Below, one piece after another: positions 53,476 to 61,647 of a stretch of 64,000 nucleotides of DNA. The notes below the pieces were generated by a model, which was given only the letters and a program-made list of their open reading frames with translations, did not search any database and was not told where the DNA came from. Source of the stretch: an uncultured Alkaliphilus sp. GTDB lineage: Bacteria; Bacillota; Clostridia; Peptostreptococcales; Natronincolaceae. The DNA lies in contig CALJEQ010000021.1 in assembly GCA_938074565.1 (NCBI GenBank), positions 18,652 through 82,651 on the forward strand, written 5' to 3'. Position 1 is the stretch's first letter. Each line of letters starts with the position of its first letter. A program made the position numbers and the translations under genes.

Positions 53476-53631
53476 ATGAAAAAAGCAAAAGGTCTAGTAA
53501 TATCTTTAATGGTGGCAACACTATTAGTATCAAGTTTAGGCTGGGTAGGTAGTATGTTAAGCAATAATGCAATAAATACTACTGTAGCAATGGTTACTAA
53601 TGGTTATGAACCAGATCCTGGTAGACACTAA
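53476..53631 (+). CDS. Probable signalling propeptide of the RRNPP-like system
   Basis: 51 residues, ATG with a perfect AGGAGGTGAT. It has a basic start (MKKAKG), a hydrophobic segment (LVISLMVATLLVSSLGWVG, ~7-25) and a short polar tail of ~26 residues ending in NGYEPDPGRH. There is no Cys. The size, signal sequence and position right behind the TPR regulator match Phr/PapR-type precursors, whose C-terminal end is released outside and taken up again. A C-terminal peptide of 5-10 residues is the likely signal; the cut site is not visible. The alternative is a small membrane peptide or leader unrelated to the regulator. A terminator follows. Confidence 0.75.
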   Translation: MKKAKGLVISLMVATLLVSSLGWVGSMLSNNAINTTVAMVTNGYEPDPGRH

Positions 53632-53665
53632 AAAATTGTGTATTGCAATTATAAAGTAATTTATA

Positions 53666-53704
53666 AAAAAAGTCCTTTCGTAATTAGAAGGGACTTTTTA
53701 TTTT
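53666..53704 (+). terminator. Terminator of the regulator/peptide operon
   Basis: AAAAAGTCC / GGACTTTTT imperfect stem around a ~15-base loop with T tail, 35 bases after the propeptide stop. Confidence 0.82.
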
Positions 53705-53788
53705 ACTTAAAAAAATCTTTTGTTTTAGAATAGGGCAGTGGGTATATAAAGAATAAAGTAAAGTAGTTAATAAGGAGGGGCATTTGGG

Positions 53789-54613
53789 ATGAGGTATCGT
53801 TGGTTAATAGAAAATAGAATATCTGTCAGACAATTTCAAAACACACAGGTGGATAGAACTAAGTTATTACAATTGATGAACTATAGTGAAGAGATTGAAG
53901 GATTAGTTGAAGGAATTAATACTCAGTTTATCTTTATTACAGATGGAGTACAAAAGAGAGATATATTAGAAGGGAATGCTGGTTATGATGGACATCTAAT
54001 ATATGCGCCCCACTATATAGCAATTTTAAGCGATGAAAAGCCCTTATATTTACAAAATGCAGGTTATATGATGGAAGAGTTATTACTAAAGGCTACGGAA
54101 CTTGATTTAGGTACTTGTTGGCTAACGGTAGAAGATGGAGAATCGTTAAAAAAACAATTGGAGATGAAAGCCACAGGGAGGTTAGTGGCTTTAGCAGCAA
54201 TAGGTTATCCTAAAACAAGAATACCTTTTACGCCCAAAAGCACTTCTACAAGAATACCCCTTGAAAAGTTTGTGTATTTTAAAAAGTGGGGAGAAATACC
54301 TTCCACAGAACACTTAGAGTTACGGGGTCTAATTAATGTACTATACCATACAAGAATGGCACCTTCTTGGAAAAATCAACAACCCTGGAAACTGCTTATA
54401 GATGGAAGCGAAATAATATTAGTGGTGGGGGGAAATACCATACCAGAAAAAAGCCTATTATTAGATTCGGGTATTATGATGCTATATTTACAAAGAATTT
54501 TTAATGAAGCGGGCTTTACGGTGAAATGGATACCCTATGACAATAAAAAAAATTATCATAGTAAATACAATATTCCAAAAGAGTATCAAATAATAGGAAG
54601 CTTAAATATATAA
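53789..54613 (+). CDS. Nitroreductase family protein (TM1586-like)
   Basis: 274 residues, ATG with AAGGAGGGG. It has the FMN nitroreductase start ENRISVRQFQNTQVDRTKLL and a core like YAPHYIAILSDEKP, ELDLGTCWLTVEDG and a second half resembling a repeat (HTRMAPSWKNQQPWK), which matches the double-domain TM1586 group. FMN-dependent NAD(P)H oxidoreductase activity is expected; substrate unknown. It sits next to the regulator/peptide pair but behind a terminator and its own start region. Confidence 0.8.
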   Translation: MRYRWLIENRISVRQFQNTQVDRTKLLQLMNYSEEIEGLVEGINTQFIFITDGVQKRDILEGNAGYDGHLIYAPHYIAILSDEKPLYLQNAGYMMEELLLKATELDLGTCWLTVEDGESLKKQLEMKATGRLVALAAIGYPKTRIPFTPKSTSTRIPLEKFVYFKKWGEIPSTEHLELRGLINVLYHTRMAPSWKNQQPWKLLIDGSEIILVVGGNTIPEKSLLLDSGIMMLYLQRIFNEAGFTVKWIPYDNKKNYHSKYNIPKEYQIIGSLNI

Positions 54614-54667
54614 CAACCGATGTTTTGTCGGTTTAGACTAACAAAAACCATTATTTCCGTTGCCATT

Positions 54668-54720
54668 AAGTCAGAACATCCTACGTATTTTATATACGAT
54701 GGTGTCTGACTTTTATTGAC
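54668..54720. repeat. Stem-loop element, copy B
   Basis: AAGTCAGA (54668-54675) / TCTGACTT (54705-54712) with inner CGTAT/ATACG. Stem ends, loop TTTTATA and the tail CTGACTTTTATTG match copy A at 51542. A small AACCGA/TCGGTT hairpin lies at 54615-54633, right behind the nitroreductase stop. Confidence 0.65.
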
Positions 54721-54887
54721 TTAATCTTTAAATTACTACGTGGCTGTTTATTTTGTTTTGCTAACAACCTACCCAAGCACTAGCCTAAATGTTTATATAG
54801 TTTTTCTTTAACCAACGTTAAAAGAGGACTAATTTGTACAATAATGGGAAAAATAAAGTAACTAAGCTAATAGAAGAGGTGAAGGGC

Positions 54888-56186
54888 TTGAAAAAGCGAA
54901 TTGTATTACTTTATTTTTTTATACTTATTGGAGGCTTAATTGGTTGCCAACCAAGAGCCAAAATAGTAGAGGAATTACAAAAAGTAGAAGCTATGGAGGC
55001 ATTTGAAGAGTATAATGGGTTTAGAGTAGAAAATGGCAGGTTTTATTTCACTGCTATTCACCAAGAGCAATTTAATGTATATGCTATGGATATTAATACA
55101 AAAGACTTAGAGAAAGTTTTTACTGAAATACATGCTTATGATAGTTTTATTCCATTGGAAGAACAGGGAGCAGTATACGTAGACACAGAAGGAAATCTAT
55201 TTTATAAAAAACAAGGAAAAGAGATAAAAATAGATGAAAAAATTACAGGTTTTAATAGTCCCAATGTATTAGTATCTCCAAATAGAGAAGGGGTGTTGTA
55301 TACAAAAGGAACGAATCAACAATCTAGCCTGTATAGATATATGTTAGATGAAAAACAACCTCAACTGATTGTTAATAATATACCACAAGATGCCTATATT
55401 AATTTTAGCTTCACAACCCAATGGTCCAATAAAATAAATTACTTTGTATTTAATAACAATGAAGTTTATAATGATGAAGGGGAAAAAATTGCCACCATTG
55501 AGGCGAGCAGTTTAAGGTGGTCACCAAATGACAGGTATATTGCCTATATTGAAGTACCACAACATAAAATAGAAAATAAAATCATTATTGGAGAATGGGA
55601 AACTTATATTGGAGATAAATTAAAATTATATGACATAGAAGAAAATAAACAACATGTAATTATGGAAAACCCCAGTGGATTTATTGACCCCATTGATGGG
55701 ATTCAGTGGAGTAGAGATAGTAGTAAAGTAGCAATATTAGAGGGGAATATTGTAAAAGGTGAGGAAAATTACTTAGAAAGAATGGAATATCAAAACGTTG
55801 GAATTTATAATTTACCAAAACAAGAAGTAAAAAGAGTTGAAAATTTTAAATATAATTATTATCAAATACTGTTTACAGATCTTATCTATGGTAAAAATTT
55901 AGGGATTAAAGAAGGTTTAGAAATAGTATCAATTAACGATGATAAAAGAAAAATATATGATGCACCAACTCTACTCAATAATAGAGATATGTTTATTATT
56001 ATGACACCAGATAAAGCCTATTTAGTTAATGGAACAGCATTAATTGAAGTAAACCCTAAGGGAGAGGATCGAAAACTAATAGATCTACCCTGGGAGGTAA
56101 ACACCATGTACTTCGATGAAAAAAACAATAAATTAATTATTATCAATCAAAACCAAGAAATGTTTTTATATTCTTTAAAAAATTAG
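54888..56186 (+). CDS. Lipoprotein with predicted beta-propeller fold
   Basis: 432 residues. TTG 54888 was chosen because it gives a standard lipoprotein signal (LKKRIVLLYFFILIGGLIGC, lipobox Cys) with GAGGT at the right spacing; the frame runs back to a TTG at 54834 that would break the signal. The rest has repeated strands in the TolB/WD-like pattern (YAMDINTKDLEKVF, WSPNDRYIAYIEVP, WSRDSSKVAILEG), so a beta-propeller exposed outside the membrane is likely. Function unknown. No partner gene is obvious; the next genes are small permeases. Confidence 0.75.
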   Translation: MKKRIVLLYFFILIGGLIGCQPRAKIVEELQKVEAMEAFEEYNGFRVENGRFYFTAIHQEQFNVYAMDINTKDLEKVFTEIHAYDSFIPLEEQGAVYVDTEGNLFYKKQGKEIKIDEKITGFNSPNVLVSPNREGVLYTKGTNQQSSLYRYMLDEKQPQLIVNNIPQDAYINFSFTTQWSNKINYFVFNNNEVYNDEGEKIATIEASSLRWSPNDRYIAYIEVPQHKIENKIIIGEWETYIGDKLKLYDIEENKQHVIMENPSGFIDPIDGIQWSRDSSKVAILEGNIVKGEENYLERMEYQNVGIYNLPKQEVKRVENFKYNYYQILFTDLIYGKNLGIKEGLEIVSINDDKRKIYDAPTLLNNRDMFIIMTPDKAYLVNGTALIEVNPKGEDRKLIDLPWEVNTMYFDEKNNKLIIINQNQEMFLYSLKN

Positions 56187-56193
56187 AAAAATT

Positions 56194-56222
56194 TAGCTCA
56201 CTACAGAGTGGGCTTATTTTTG
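56194..56222 (+). terminator. Terminator after the beta-propeller lipoprotein
   Basis: AGCTCACT / AGTGGGCT (one G-T pair) with an ACAG loop and TTATTTTT. Confidence 0.8.
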
Positions 56223-56245
56223 ATTAACATAGTAAGAGGTGAAAG

Positions 56246-56668
56246 ATGAAGTATATATTAGCCATAATAATAGGAATTTTAATTGCAACAATGATTAATA
56301 TTAATGGAGTGTTAGGGGTTTATACAAATGCATATTTTAGTTCTTTTATTGTGCATCTAATTGCAACCATAGGGACAACCGTATTTGTGTTAAAAAATAA
56401 GGAAATAAAAAATAAAAAAATTAAATTATCAATATTATACTATTGTGGTGGCGTTATGGGAGCAATTATTGTTGTAATAAGTAATGTTTCTTTTAAAACT
56501 TTGGGGGTATCTATAACAGTAGCTCTAATACTGTTAGGTCAAGTGATGGCATCCACTTTAATAGATAGTTATGGGTTATTAAATATGAAAAAAATAGTGC
56601 TTAATAAAGGTAAAATACCAGGCTTAGTTTTTATGATTCTCGGTATAACCATTATGATGTTTTACTAG
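56246..56668 (+). CDS. YdcZ/DUF606 family transporter subunit 1
   Basis: 140 residues, all hydrophobic with five membrane segments, ATG with GAGGTG. The YdcZ (DUF606) family is a half-size branch of the drug/metabolite transporter superfamily; members often occur as pairs that form one transporter. The next gene, 10 bases on, is a second member. Substrate unknown. Confidence 0.82.
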   Translation: MKYILAIIIGILIATMININGVLGVYTNAYFSSFIVHLIATIGTTVFVLKNKEIKNKKIKLSILYYCGGVMGAIIVVISNVSFKTLGVSITVALILLGQVMASTLIDSYGLLNMKKIVLNKGKIPGLVFMILGITIMMFY

Positions 56669-56678
56669 GAGGAATAGA

Positions 56679-57131
56679 ATGGTTTTTCTTTGGGGATTGT
56701 TGGCTTGTATTGCTGGAGGAATGGTGACCATGTCAGGCATCTTAAATGCTCAATTAGGTAAAAGAATAGGAATTTATCGAGCTGCTCTAGTGAATAACTT
56801 TTTGGGGTCAATAACTGCTTTTATAATTTTATTAATGATATATAAAGGCTTTTCTGTTAATATACATAGTTTAAAGGAAATACCACTTTGGGTATATACC
56901 GGAGGATTAATAACGGTAGTAGTGGTGGTGGGTTCTAATTTTTTAATTCCTAAAATTCCTGTAATCTATACTACTATATTAGTTTTTACAGGTCAGTTTC
57001 TAACAGCATTAGTAATAGACTGGTTTAATAAAGTGCCAATTACTTTTGGAAAAATAGTAGGTTTTGTTTTTATTTCTGGTGGATTGTTATATAATATATA
57101 TTTCGATAAGCAAAATAAAAAACATCAGTAA
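56679..57131 (+). CDS. YdcZ/DUF606 family transporter subunit 2
   Basis: 150 residues with five membrane segments, ATG with AGGAGGAATAG. It starts FLWGLLACIAGGMVTMSGIL, has the conserved VNNFLGSITAFIILL and TGQFLTALVIDWF segments and belongs to the same family as its neighbour, of opposite predicted orientation. The two are likely a heterodimeric permease. Confidence 0.85.
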   Translation: MVFLWGLLACIAGGMVTMSGILNAQLGKRIGIYRAALVNNFLGSITAFIILLMIYKGFSVNIHSLKEIPLWVYTGGLITVVVVVGSNFLIPKIPVIYTTILVFTGQFLTALVIDWFNKVPITFGKIVGFVFISGGLLYNIYFDKQNKKHQ

Positions 57132-57212
57132 AAAAGGATTTTTAATTAAAAAAGTATAATTAATAGTGTATATATAAGACATATATTATAAGTAAATCAA
57201 TAAGGTGGGAAT

Positions 57213-58541
57213 ATGATGATGGATGAAAATCATGTAGACAGAATTATAAATATTATTAAAAGTGGAGAAAAAAAATCTAATCAGTTGGCTATCGGTGTAG
57301 AATTTGAGCATATTGTTGTTAATCAAAATTACCAATCAATTAATTACTATCAAGACGACGGAATCGAAGAGATTCTTAAAAAACTACTAAAATTCAATTA
57401 TTTACCAATATATGAAGAAGGTTATCTTATCGGTTTAGAGAAGCCAGAAGGTTTTATTACCCTTGAACCAGGAGGACAGTTAGAACTTAGTATTCCACCG
57501 TGTACAGATCTAAAAAGTATAAGTGACCTATATATAAATTTTTTATCAGAACTTTCACCAATATTAGAAGAGCATGAACAAAGGCTTTTATCAATAGGTT
57601 ATCATCCAAGATCCTCCATTGATCAAATACCTTTTAACCCCAAGAAAAGGTACCAGTATATGTCCAATTACTTAAAACTTAAAGGTGCATTTGCCCATAA
57701 TATGATGAAAGGTACAGCAGCTATTCAGGTGGTAATTGATTATATTAATGAAGAAGACTTTATAAAAAAGTTTAGGGTGGCAAATTTTCTATCTCCTGTG
57801 TTAGCCCTTATATCAGATAATTCACCAATATTTGAAGGTGAAATTTATAAAAAGAATAGTGTTAGAAGTGTTATATGGGAAAACACAGACAAAGAAAGAA
57901 GTGGAATAGTAAAGGGCGTAATGGACAAAACCTTTGGTTATAGAGAATATGCTCAATATATATTAGATGTACCACCAATACTGTTTATTAAAGAGGGCAA
58001 CTATCTTTCTGCCCATCACAAAACAACATCTGAAGTGATGAAGGAAAACCAATTAACAGATTTAGAAGTGGAACACTTATTATCAATGGTTTTTCCAGAT
58101 GTTCGTGTAAAAAAATATATTGAAATACGTATGGCAGATTCACTACCATATCCTTTAAATATTGCTTTCGTTGCTTTGATAAAGGGAATTTTCTATAATG
58201 AAGAGGTTTTAGATCATTTATATAATTTATCTTTAAATGTTTCAGATGAAGAGTTAAATACATATAAATGTGATATGATTGAAGAAGGTTTTAAAGCTAA
58301 TTTTATGGGAGAATCAATAGACTACTTTATTAGAAATTTATTTAGCCTAGTTGAAGAAGTAGGTTTAACTATGGAGGAAAAGACGTATTTAATGCCTCTG
58401 AAAGAATTAATTAAACAACAACAAAATCCTGCAACATTGTCAAAAGAGTTAATAAAAGCAGAAGGTATACAAGGGCTAGAATGGATGGCTTTAAGTTCTT
58501 TGGTAAGGAGGGAAATTAATGCAGGCAAAGAAGTTATTTGA
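57213..58541 (+). CDS. Glutamate-cysteine ligase-like protein (GCS2 family)
   Basis: 442 residues, ATG with AAGGTGGG. The GCS2 (PF04107) pattern is clear: IGVEFEHIVVNQ near the N-terminus, GLEKPEGFITLEPGGQLELS, MKGTAAIQVVIDY and, toward the end, RMADSLPYP. The family forms gamma-glutamyl bonds, typically gamma-glutamylcysteine from Glu, Cys and ATP. It overlaps by 23 bases with an ATP-grasp gene, so both products act in one pathway: a first ligase followed by a C-terminal extension. Glutathione synthesis in this group is unusual, and the second enzyme is not the normal GshB. Product not proven. Confidence 0.87.
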   Translation: MMMDENHVDRIINIIKSGEKKSNQLAIGVEFEHIVVNQNYQSINYYQDDGIEEILKKLLKFNYLPIYEEGYLIGLEKPEGFITLEPGGQLELSIPPCTDLKSISDLYINFLSELSPILEEHEQRLLSIGYHPRSSIDQIPFNPKKRYQYMSNYLKLKGAFAHNMMKGTAAIQVVIDYINEEDFIKKFRVANFLSPVLALISDNSPIFEGEIYKKNSVRSVIWENTDKERSGIVKGVMDKTFGYREYAQYILDVPPILFIKEGNYLSAHHKTTSEVMKENQLTDLEVEHLLSMVFPDVRVKKYIEIRMADSLPYPLNIAFVALIKGIFYNEEVLDHLYNLSLNVSDEELNTYKCDMIEEGFKANFMGESIDYFIRNLFSLVEEVGLTMEEKTYLMPLKELIKQQQNPATLSKELIKAEGIQGLEWMALSSLVRREINAGKEVI

Positions 58542-59853
58542 AGCATATGAAAAAAAAGTTGAAGAAAAGGTAGAATTATATAAACAAAGCTATGGTATTG
58601 TGGTAAAGGAGGTAGAAAATTCTGTAGCAAGATATAAAGGAAAACCAGTGGAATTTTTATATCAACCAATGTTTTTTACCCATGATGACATACAACGGTT
58701 TAGAGACCTTACAGATGACTTAATGAGAATATTAAATAAAGTAATAGAAGAATATTTAGTGAATGAAGAGTTTAGAAAACATTTTGGATTTACGTCACTG
58801 CTGGAAAAAATGATTTTAAAAGAACCAGGATATGATATTAATGTACCAATGGGTCGCTTTGATATATTTTACCACTACGACAGTGGTAACTTCCAGTTTT
58901 GTGAATTAAATGCAGATGGATCTTCAGGAATGGTGGAACAGAGGGAATTGCAGAGGGTTTTCTTAAATTCCGTTGCCATAGAGGACTTTAAGGATAAGTT
59001 TGAAATAGAAGGATTTGAATTGTTCCAAAGTTGGGTAGATGCATTACTAAAAAATTATAGACAATATAGTAAAAATGATAAAAAACCTCAAGTGGCAATC
59101 ATAGACTTTTTTAAAGGGAATCCCCCTAGTGAGTTTGTAGAGTTTCAAAAAGTTTTTGAGGCTAATGGTTGCAAAACAATTATTGTTGACCCTAGATATT
59201 TAAAATATCGTGATGGAAGTCTATATTATGAAGATTTTAGAATAGACTGTATTTACCGTAGAGCAGTAACTTGGGAAATAGTGGAAAATGCAGAAGAAGT
59301 AACGGATCTTATTGATGCTTATTTAGATGGAAATGTCTGTGTTGTTGGTCCAATTAGGTCACAAGTGATACATAATAAATCTGTATTTGCTATATTACAT
59401 GACCCACAAAAGACTCCTTTTCTTACCACAGAGGAAAGAGCCTTTGTGAATAGACATATACCCTTTACAGCAATATTTGATAATCAAAATAAAGATTTAG
59501 TTGCAGAGACTATAAAAAACAAAGATCAACTGGTGCTTAAGCCAATGGATAAATATGCCTCCAATGGAGTAAGGGTGGGGCAAGACTATTCAACAGAAGA
59601 ATGGGTTAAAATAATTAATGAAGAAGCAATTTCTGAATATTTACTGCAAGCCTTTTGTAATGTTCCTAAAATACCAATGGCAAGGTTTGATATTAATGAA
59701 GTGAAGTTTATAGACCATAACTATATAATAGGTCTATTTATGTATAATGGTAAATTGGAAGGAGTATATACAAGAACAGGGACTCATAATATTATAGGTA
59801 GTATTGTAGAATGTTATACAGTTCCTAATTTTTTAGTAAAAGAAAAACAATAA
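58519..59853 (+). CDS. ATP-grasp ligase of the glutathionylspermidine synthase-like family
   Basis: 444 residues; ATG 58519 has AAGGAGGG at 58505-58512 inside the upstream gene, whose end it overlaps by 23 bases, a sign of translational coupling. It resembles the C-terminal synthase of glutathionylspermidine synthase: MGRFDIFYHY, CELNADGSSGMVEQ (carboxylate/ATP region), CIYRRAVTWEIV, VLKPMDKYASNGVRVG (ATP lysine) and EYLLQAFC. Those enzymes join a carboxylate of glutathione to an amine. Here the substrate is probably the product of the GCS2 enzyme and an amine or amino acid. An amidase domain, present in E. coli Gss, is missing. Confidence 0.82.
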   Translation: MQAKKLFEAYEKKVEEKVELYKQSYGIVVKEVENSVARYKGKPVEFLYQPMFFTHDDIQRFRDLTDDLMRILNKVIEEYLVNEEFRKHFGFTSLLEKMILKEPGYDINVPMGRFDIFYHYDSGNFQFCELNADGSSGMVEQRELQRVFLNSVAIEDFKDKFEIEGFELFQSWVDALLKNYRQYSKNDKKPQVAIIDFFKGNPPSEFVEFQKVFEANGCKTIIVDPRYLKYRDGSLYYEDFRIDCIYRRAVTWEIVENAEEVTDLIDAYLDGNVCVVGPIRSQVIHNKSVFAILHDPQKTPFLTTEERAFVNRHIPFTAIFDNQNKDLVAETIKNKDQLVLKPMDKYASNGVRVGQDYSTEEWVKIINEEAISEYLLQAFCNVPKIPMARFDINEVKFIDHNYIIGLFMYNGKLEGVYTRTGTHNIIGSIVECYTVPNFLVKEKQ

Positions 59854-59875
59854 AATAGAAGATAGGGTGAATATA

Positions 59876-60616
59876 TTGAAAAATATACGAATGATAATTG
59901 AATATGATGGAAGTCGTTATAAGGGATGGCAAAGATTAAAAGACACAGATCAAACAATTCAAGGGAAATTAGAAGGTGTTATTAGTGAGTTGGCGGGGAA
60001 ACCCACCGAAGTTATTGGGTCAGGTAGAACTGATGCAGGAGCTCATGCCCACGGTCAAGTGGCAAACTTTCAAATTAAAAGCGATATGTCTTTAAAAGAA
60101 ATGAAACAATATATAAATCATTATCTACCCCAAGACATAGTTGTGAAGGACCTACAACAGGTATCAGCAAGGTTTCATAGCCGATATAATGTATCTGGCA
60201 AGAAATATGCTTACTATGTATTGAATGATTCTATTCCATCAGCTTTTCTTAGAAAGTATAGCTATTATATACCAGAAAAGTTAGATATAGTAGCCATGAA
60301 GAAGGCGGCTGAAGGATTAGTGGGAACCCATGATTTTATTGCGTTTTCATCAGTAAAAAAGACAAATAAGTCCACCGTTAGAACAATAAAAGAAATAAAC
60401 ATTGAAAAAAAGGGTCAACAAATTGAATTTACCTTTGTTGGAGATGGTTTTCTACACAACATGATCCGTATTATGATGGGTACTCTAATAGACATCGGTA
60501 TGGGAGAAGAAAAAGTAAGCTATATAGATAAAATTTTTAAGGGTGGAAAAAGGGAAGTAGCAGGTAAAACAGTACCAGCACAAGGACTTTTCTTAATGGA
60601 AGTATATTACGACTAG
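59876..60616 (+). CDS. truA: tRNA pseudouridine synthase A
   Basis: 246 residues from TTG 59876; GTG 59867 is an alternative with poorer spacing to any ribosome binding site. It modifies uridines 38-40 in the anticodon arm. The catalytic Asp is in GSGRTDAGAHAHGQ, and FRARYNVSGKKYAYYV and the DGFLHNMIRIMMGTLIDIG segments are conserved. It follows the ATP-grasp gene by 22 bases and is probably cotranscribed, although the functions are unrelated. Confidence 0.95.
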   Translation: MKNIRMIIEYDGSRYKGWQRLKDTDQTIQGKLEGVISELAGKPTEVIGSGRTDAGAHAHGQVANFQIKSDMSLKEMKQYINHYLPQDIVVKDLQQVSARFHSRYNVSGKKYAYYVLNDSIPSAFLRKYSYYIPEKLDIVAMKKAAEGLVGTHDFIAFSSVKKTNKSTVRTIKEINIEKKGQQIEFTFVGDGFLHNMIRIMMGTLIDIGMGEEKVSYIDKIFKGGKREVAGKTVPAQGLFLMEVYYD

Positions 60617-60656
60617 AATTATATTATTAGAGAACTTAATATAATATTAAATATTA

Positions 60657-60706
60657 AAACCCAATGCCTAAACATAGTTTATCTATGATAAGGCATTGGG
60701 TTTTTC
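60657..60706 (+). terminator. Terminator 1 after truA
   Basis: AAACCCAATGCCT / AGGCATTGGGTTT with an inner CATAG/CTATG stem and T run. Confidence 0.9.
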
Positions 60707-60740
60707 ATTTATATAAATAAGTAATTAATAGATTAATAAT

Positions 60741-60787
60741 AAAAAACCTATAGCATAGATTAAGTGAAAAACCTATAGGTTTTTTAT
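60741..60787 (+). terminator. Terminator 2 after truA
   Basis: AAAAAACCTATAG / CTATAGGTTTTTT around an 18-base loop; tandem to terminator 1. Confidence 0.8.
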
Positions 60788-60848
60788 TAAGTTAGTCTTG
60801 TTTTATAGTTAGTTGGTAATAATAAAATAAAAAAGGGTGTTTGAAGAA

Positions 60849-61558
60849 ATGAACGATTATCTAATTGTGTTAATGCGGATTATTACAATTATGTCTCTAT
60901 TATTGTTTGTTAACCTTACCTTATCAGGAAAAAGACTTATTGGTGAAATGCCCATTTTGACTTTTTAATTATTATTACTATGGGTGCAGTGGTGGGGGCA
61001 GACATTGCAGACCCCAATATAGAACATTTACCCACAGCTTACGCCATTGTGATATTGGCGTTATTTCAGTTTACTGTTAATAAATTTATTATCAAAAACA
61101 GAAAATTTGCTAGACTAATTACCTTTGAGCCTACTTTAGTAATGGAGAATGGTATTTTTTTAGTTAAAAACATGAGAAAAATTAGATATACAATAGAAGA
61201 AATTTTAATGTTGTTACGGGAAAAAGATATATTTAATTATAATGAAGTACTCTACGCCATTGTTGAATCTAATGGTAAATTAACGGTACTAAAAAAAGCA
61301 GAGCATCATCCCATAACAGTAGGTGATATGAATATAGAAGTAAAAGAAAAAGAAATACCTTATGTGGTTATTATCGAAGGAAATTTAGATTATCCCAGTA
61401 TCGAAAGACTAAAAATATCTCCCCAATGGGTAAGGGATGAAGTAAAGACGCAAGGTTATGGCGACTTATCAACTATATTTTTAGCAACTTATACAAAAGA
61501 AAAAGGTATTTCTATTGTTCCTTATCAAGAACAAGGTCATATTAACATACAACATTAG
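60849..61558 (+). pseudogene. DUF421 (YetF-like) membrane protein gene split by one base
   Basis: ATG 60849 starts MNDYLIVLMRIITIMSLLLF...GKRLIGEMPILTF, then hits TAA at 60967. The next frame continues FLIIITMGAVVGADIADP..., with the rest of DUF421: a second and third membrane segment, NRKFARLITFEPTLVMENG, and a C-terminal cytoplasmic domain ending at 61558. One missing T in the run at 60962-60966 explains the shift, since one extra T gives a continuous DUF421 protein of ~237 residues. It is either a true mutation, a reversible slippage site or a sequencing error in a T run. Function of DUF421 proteins is unknown, with some sporulation-linked members. Confidence 0.8.
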
Positions 61559-61647
61559 TATTATAATAATTTAATAAATACATAATGGTAAATAATATTC
61601 AAATAATGTATAATAGAACTGATAAAAACTAAAAGAGGATGATGCCG

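Noticed and set aside
60961..60990. Programmed frameshift in the DUF421 gene
   Set aside because: No clear slippery heptamer plus pseudoknot was seen; a simple loss of one T is more likely.
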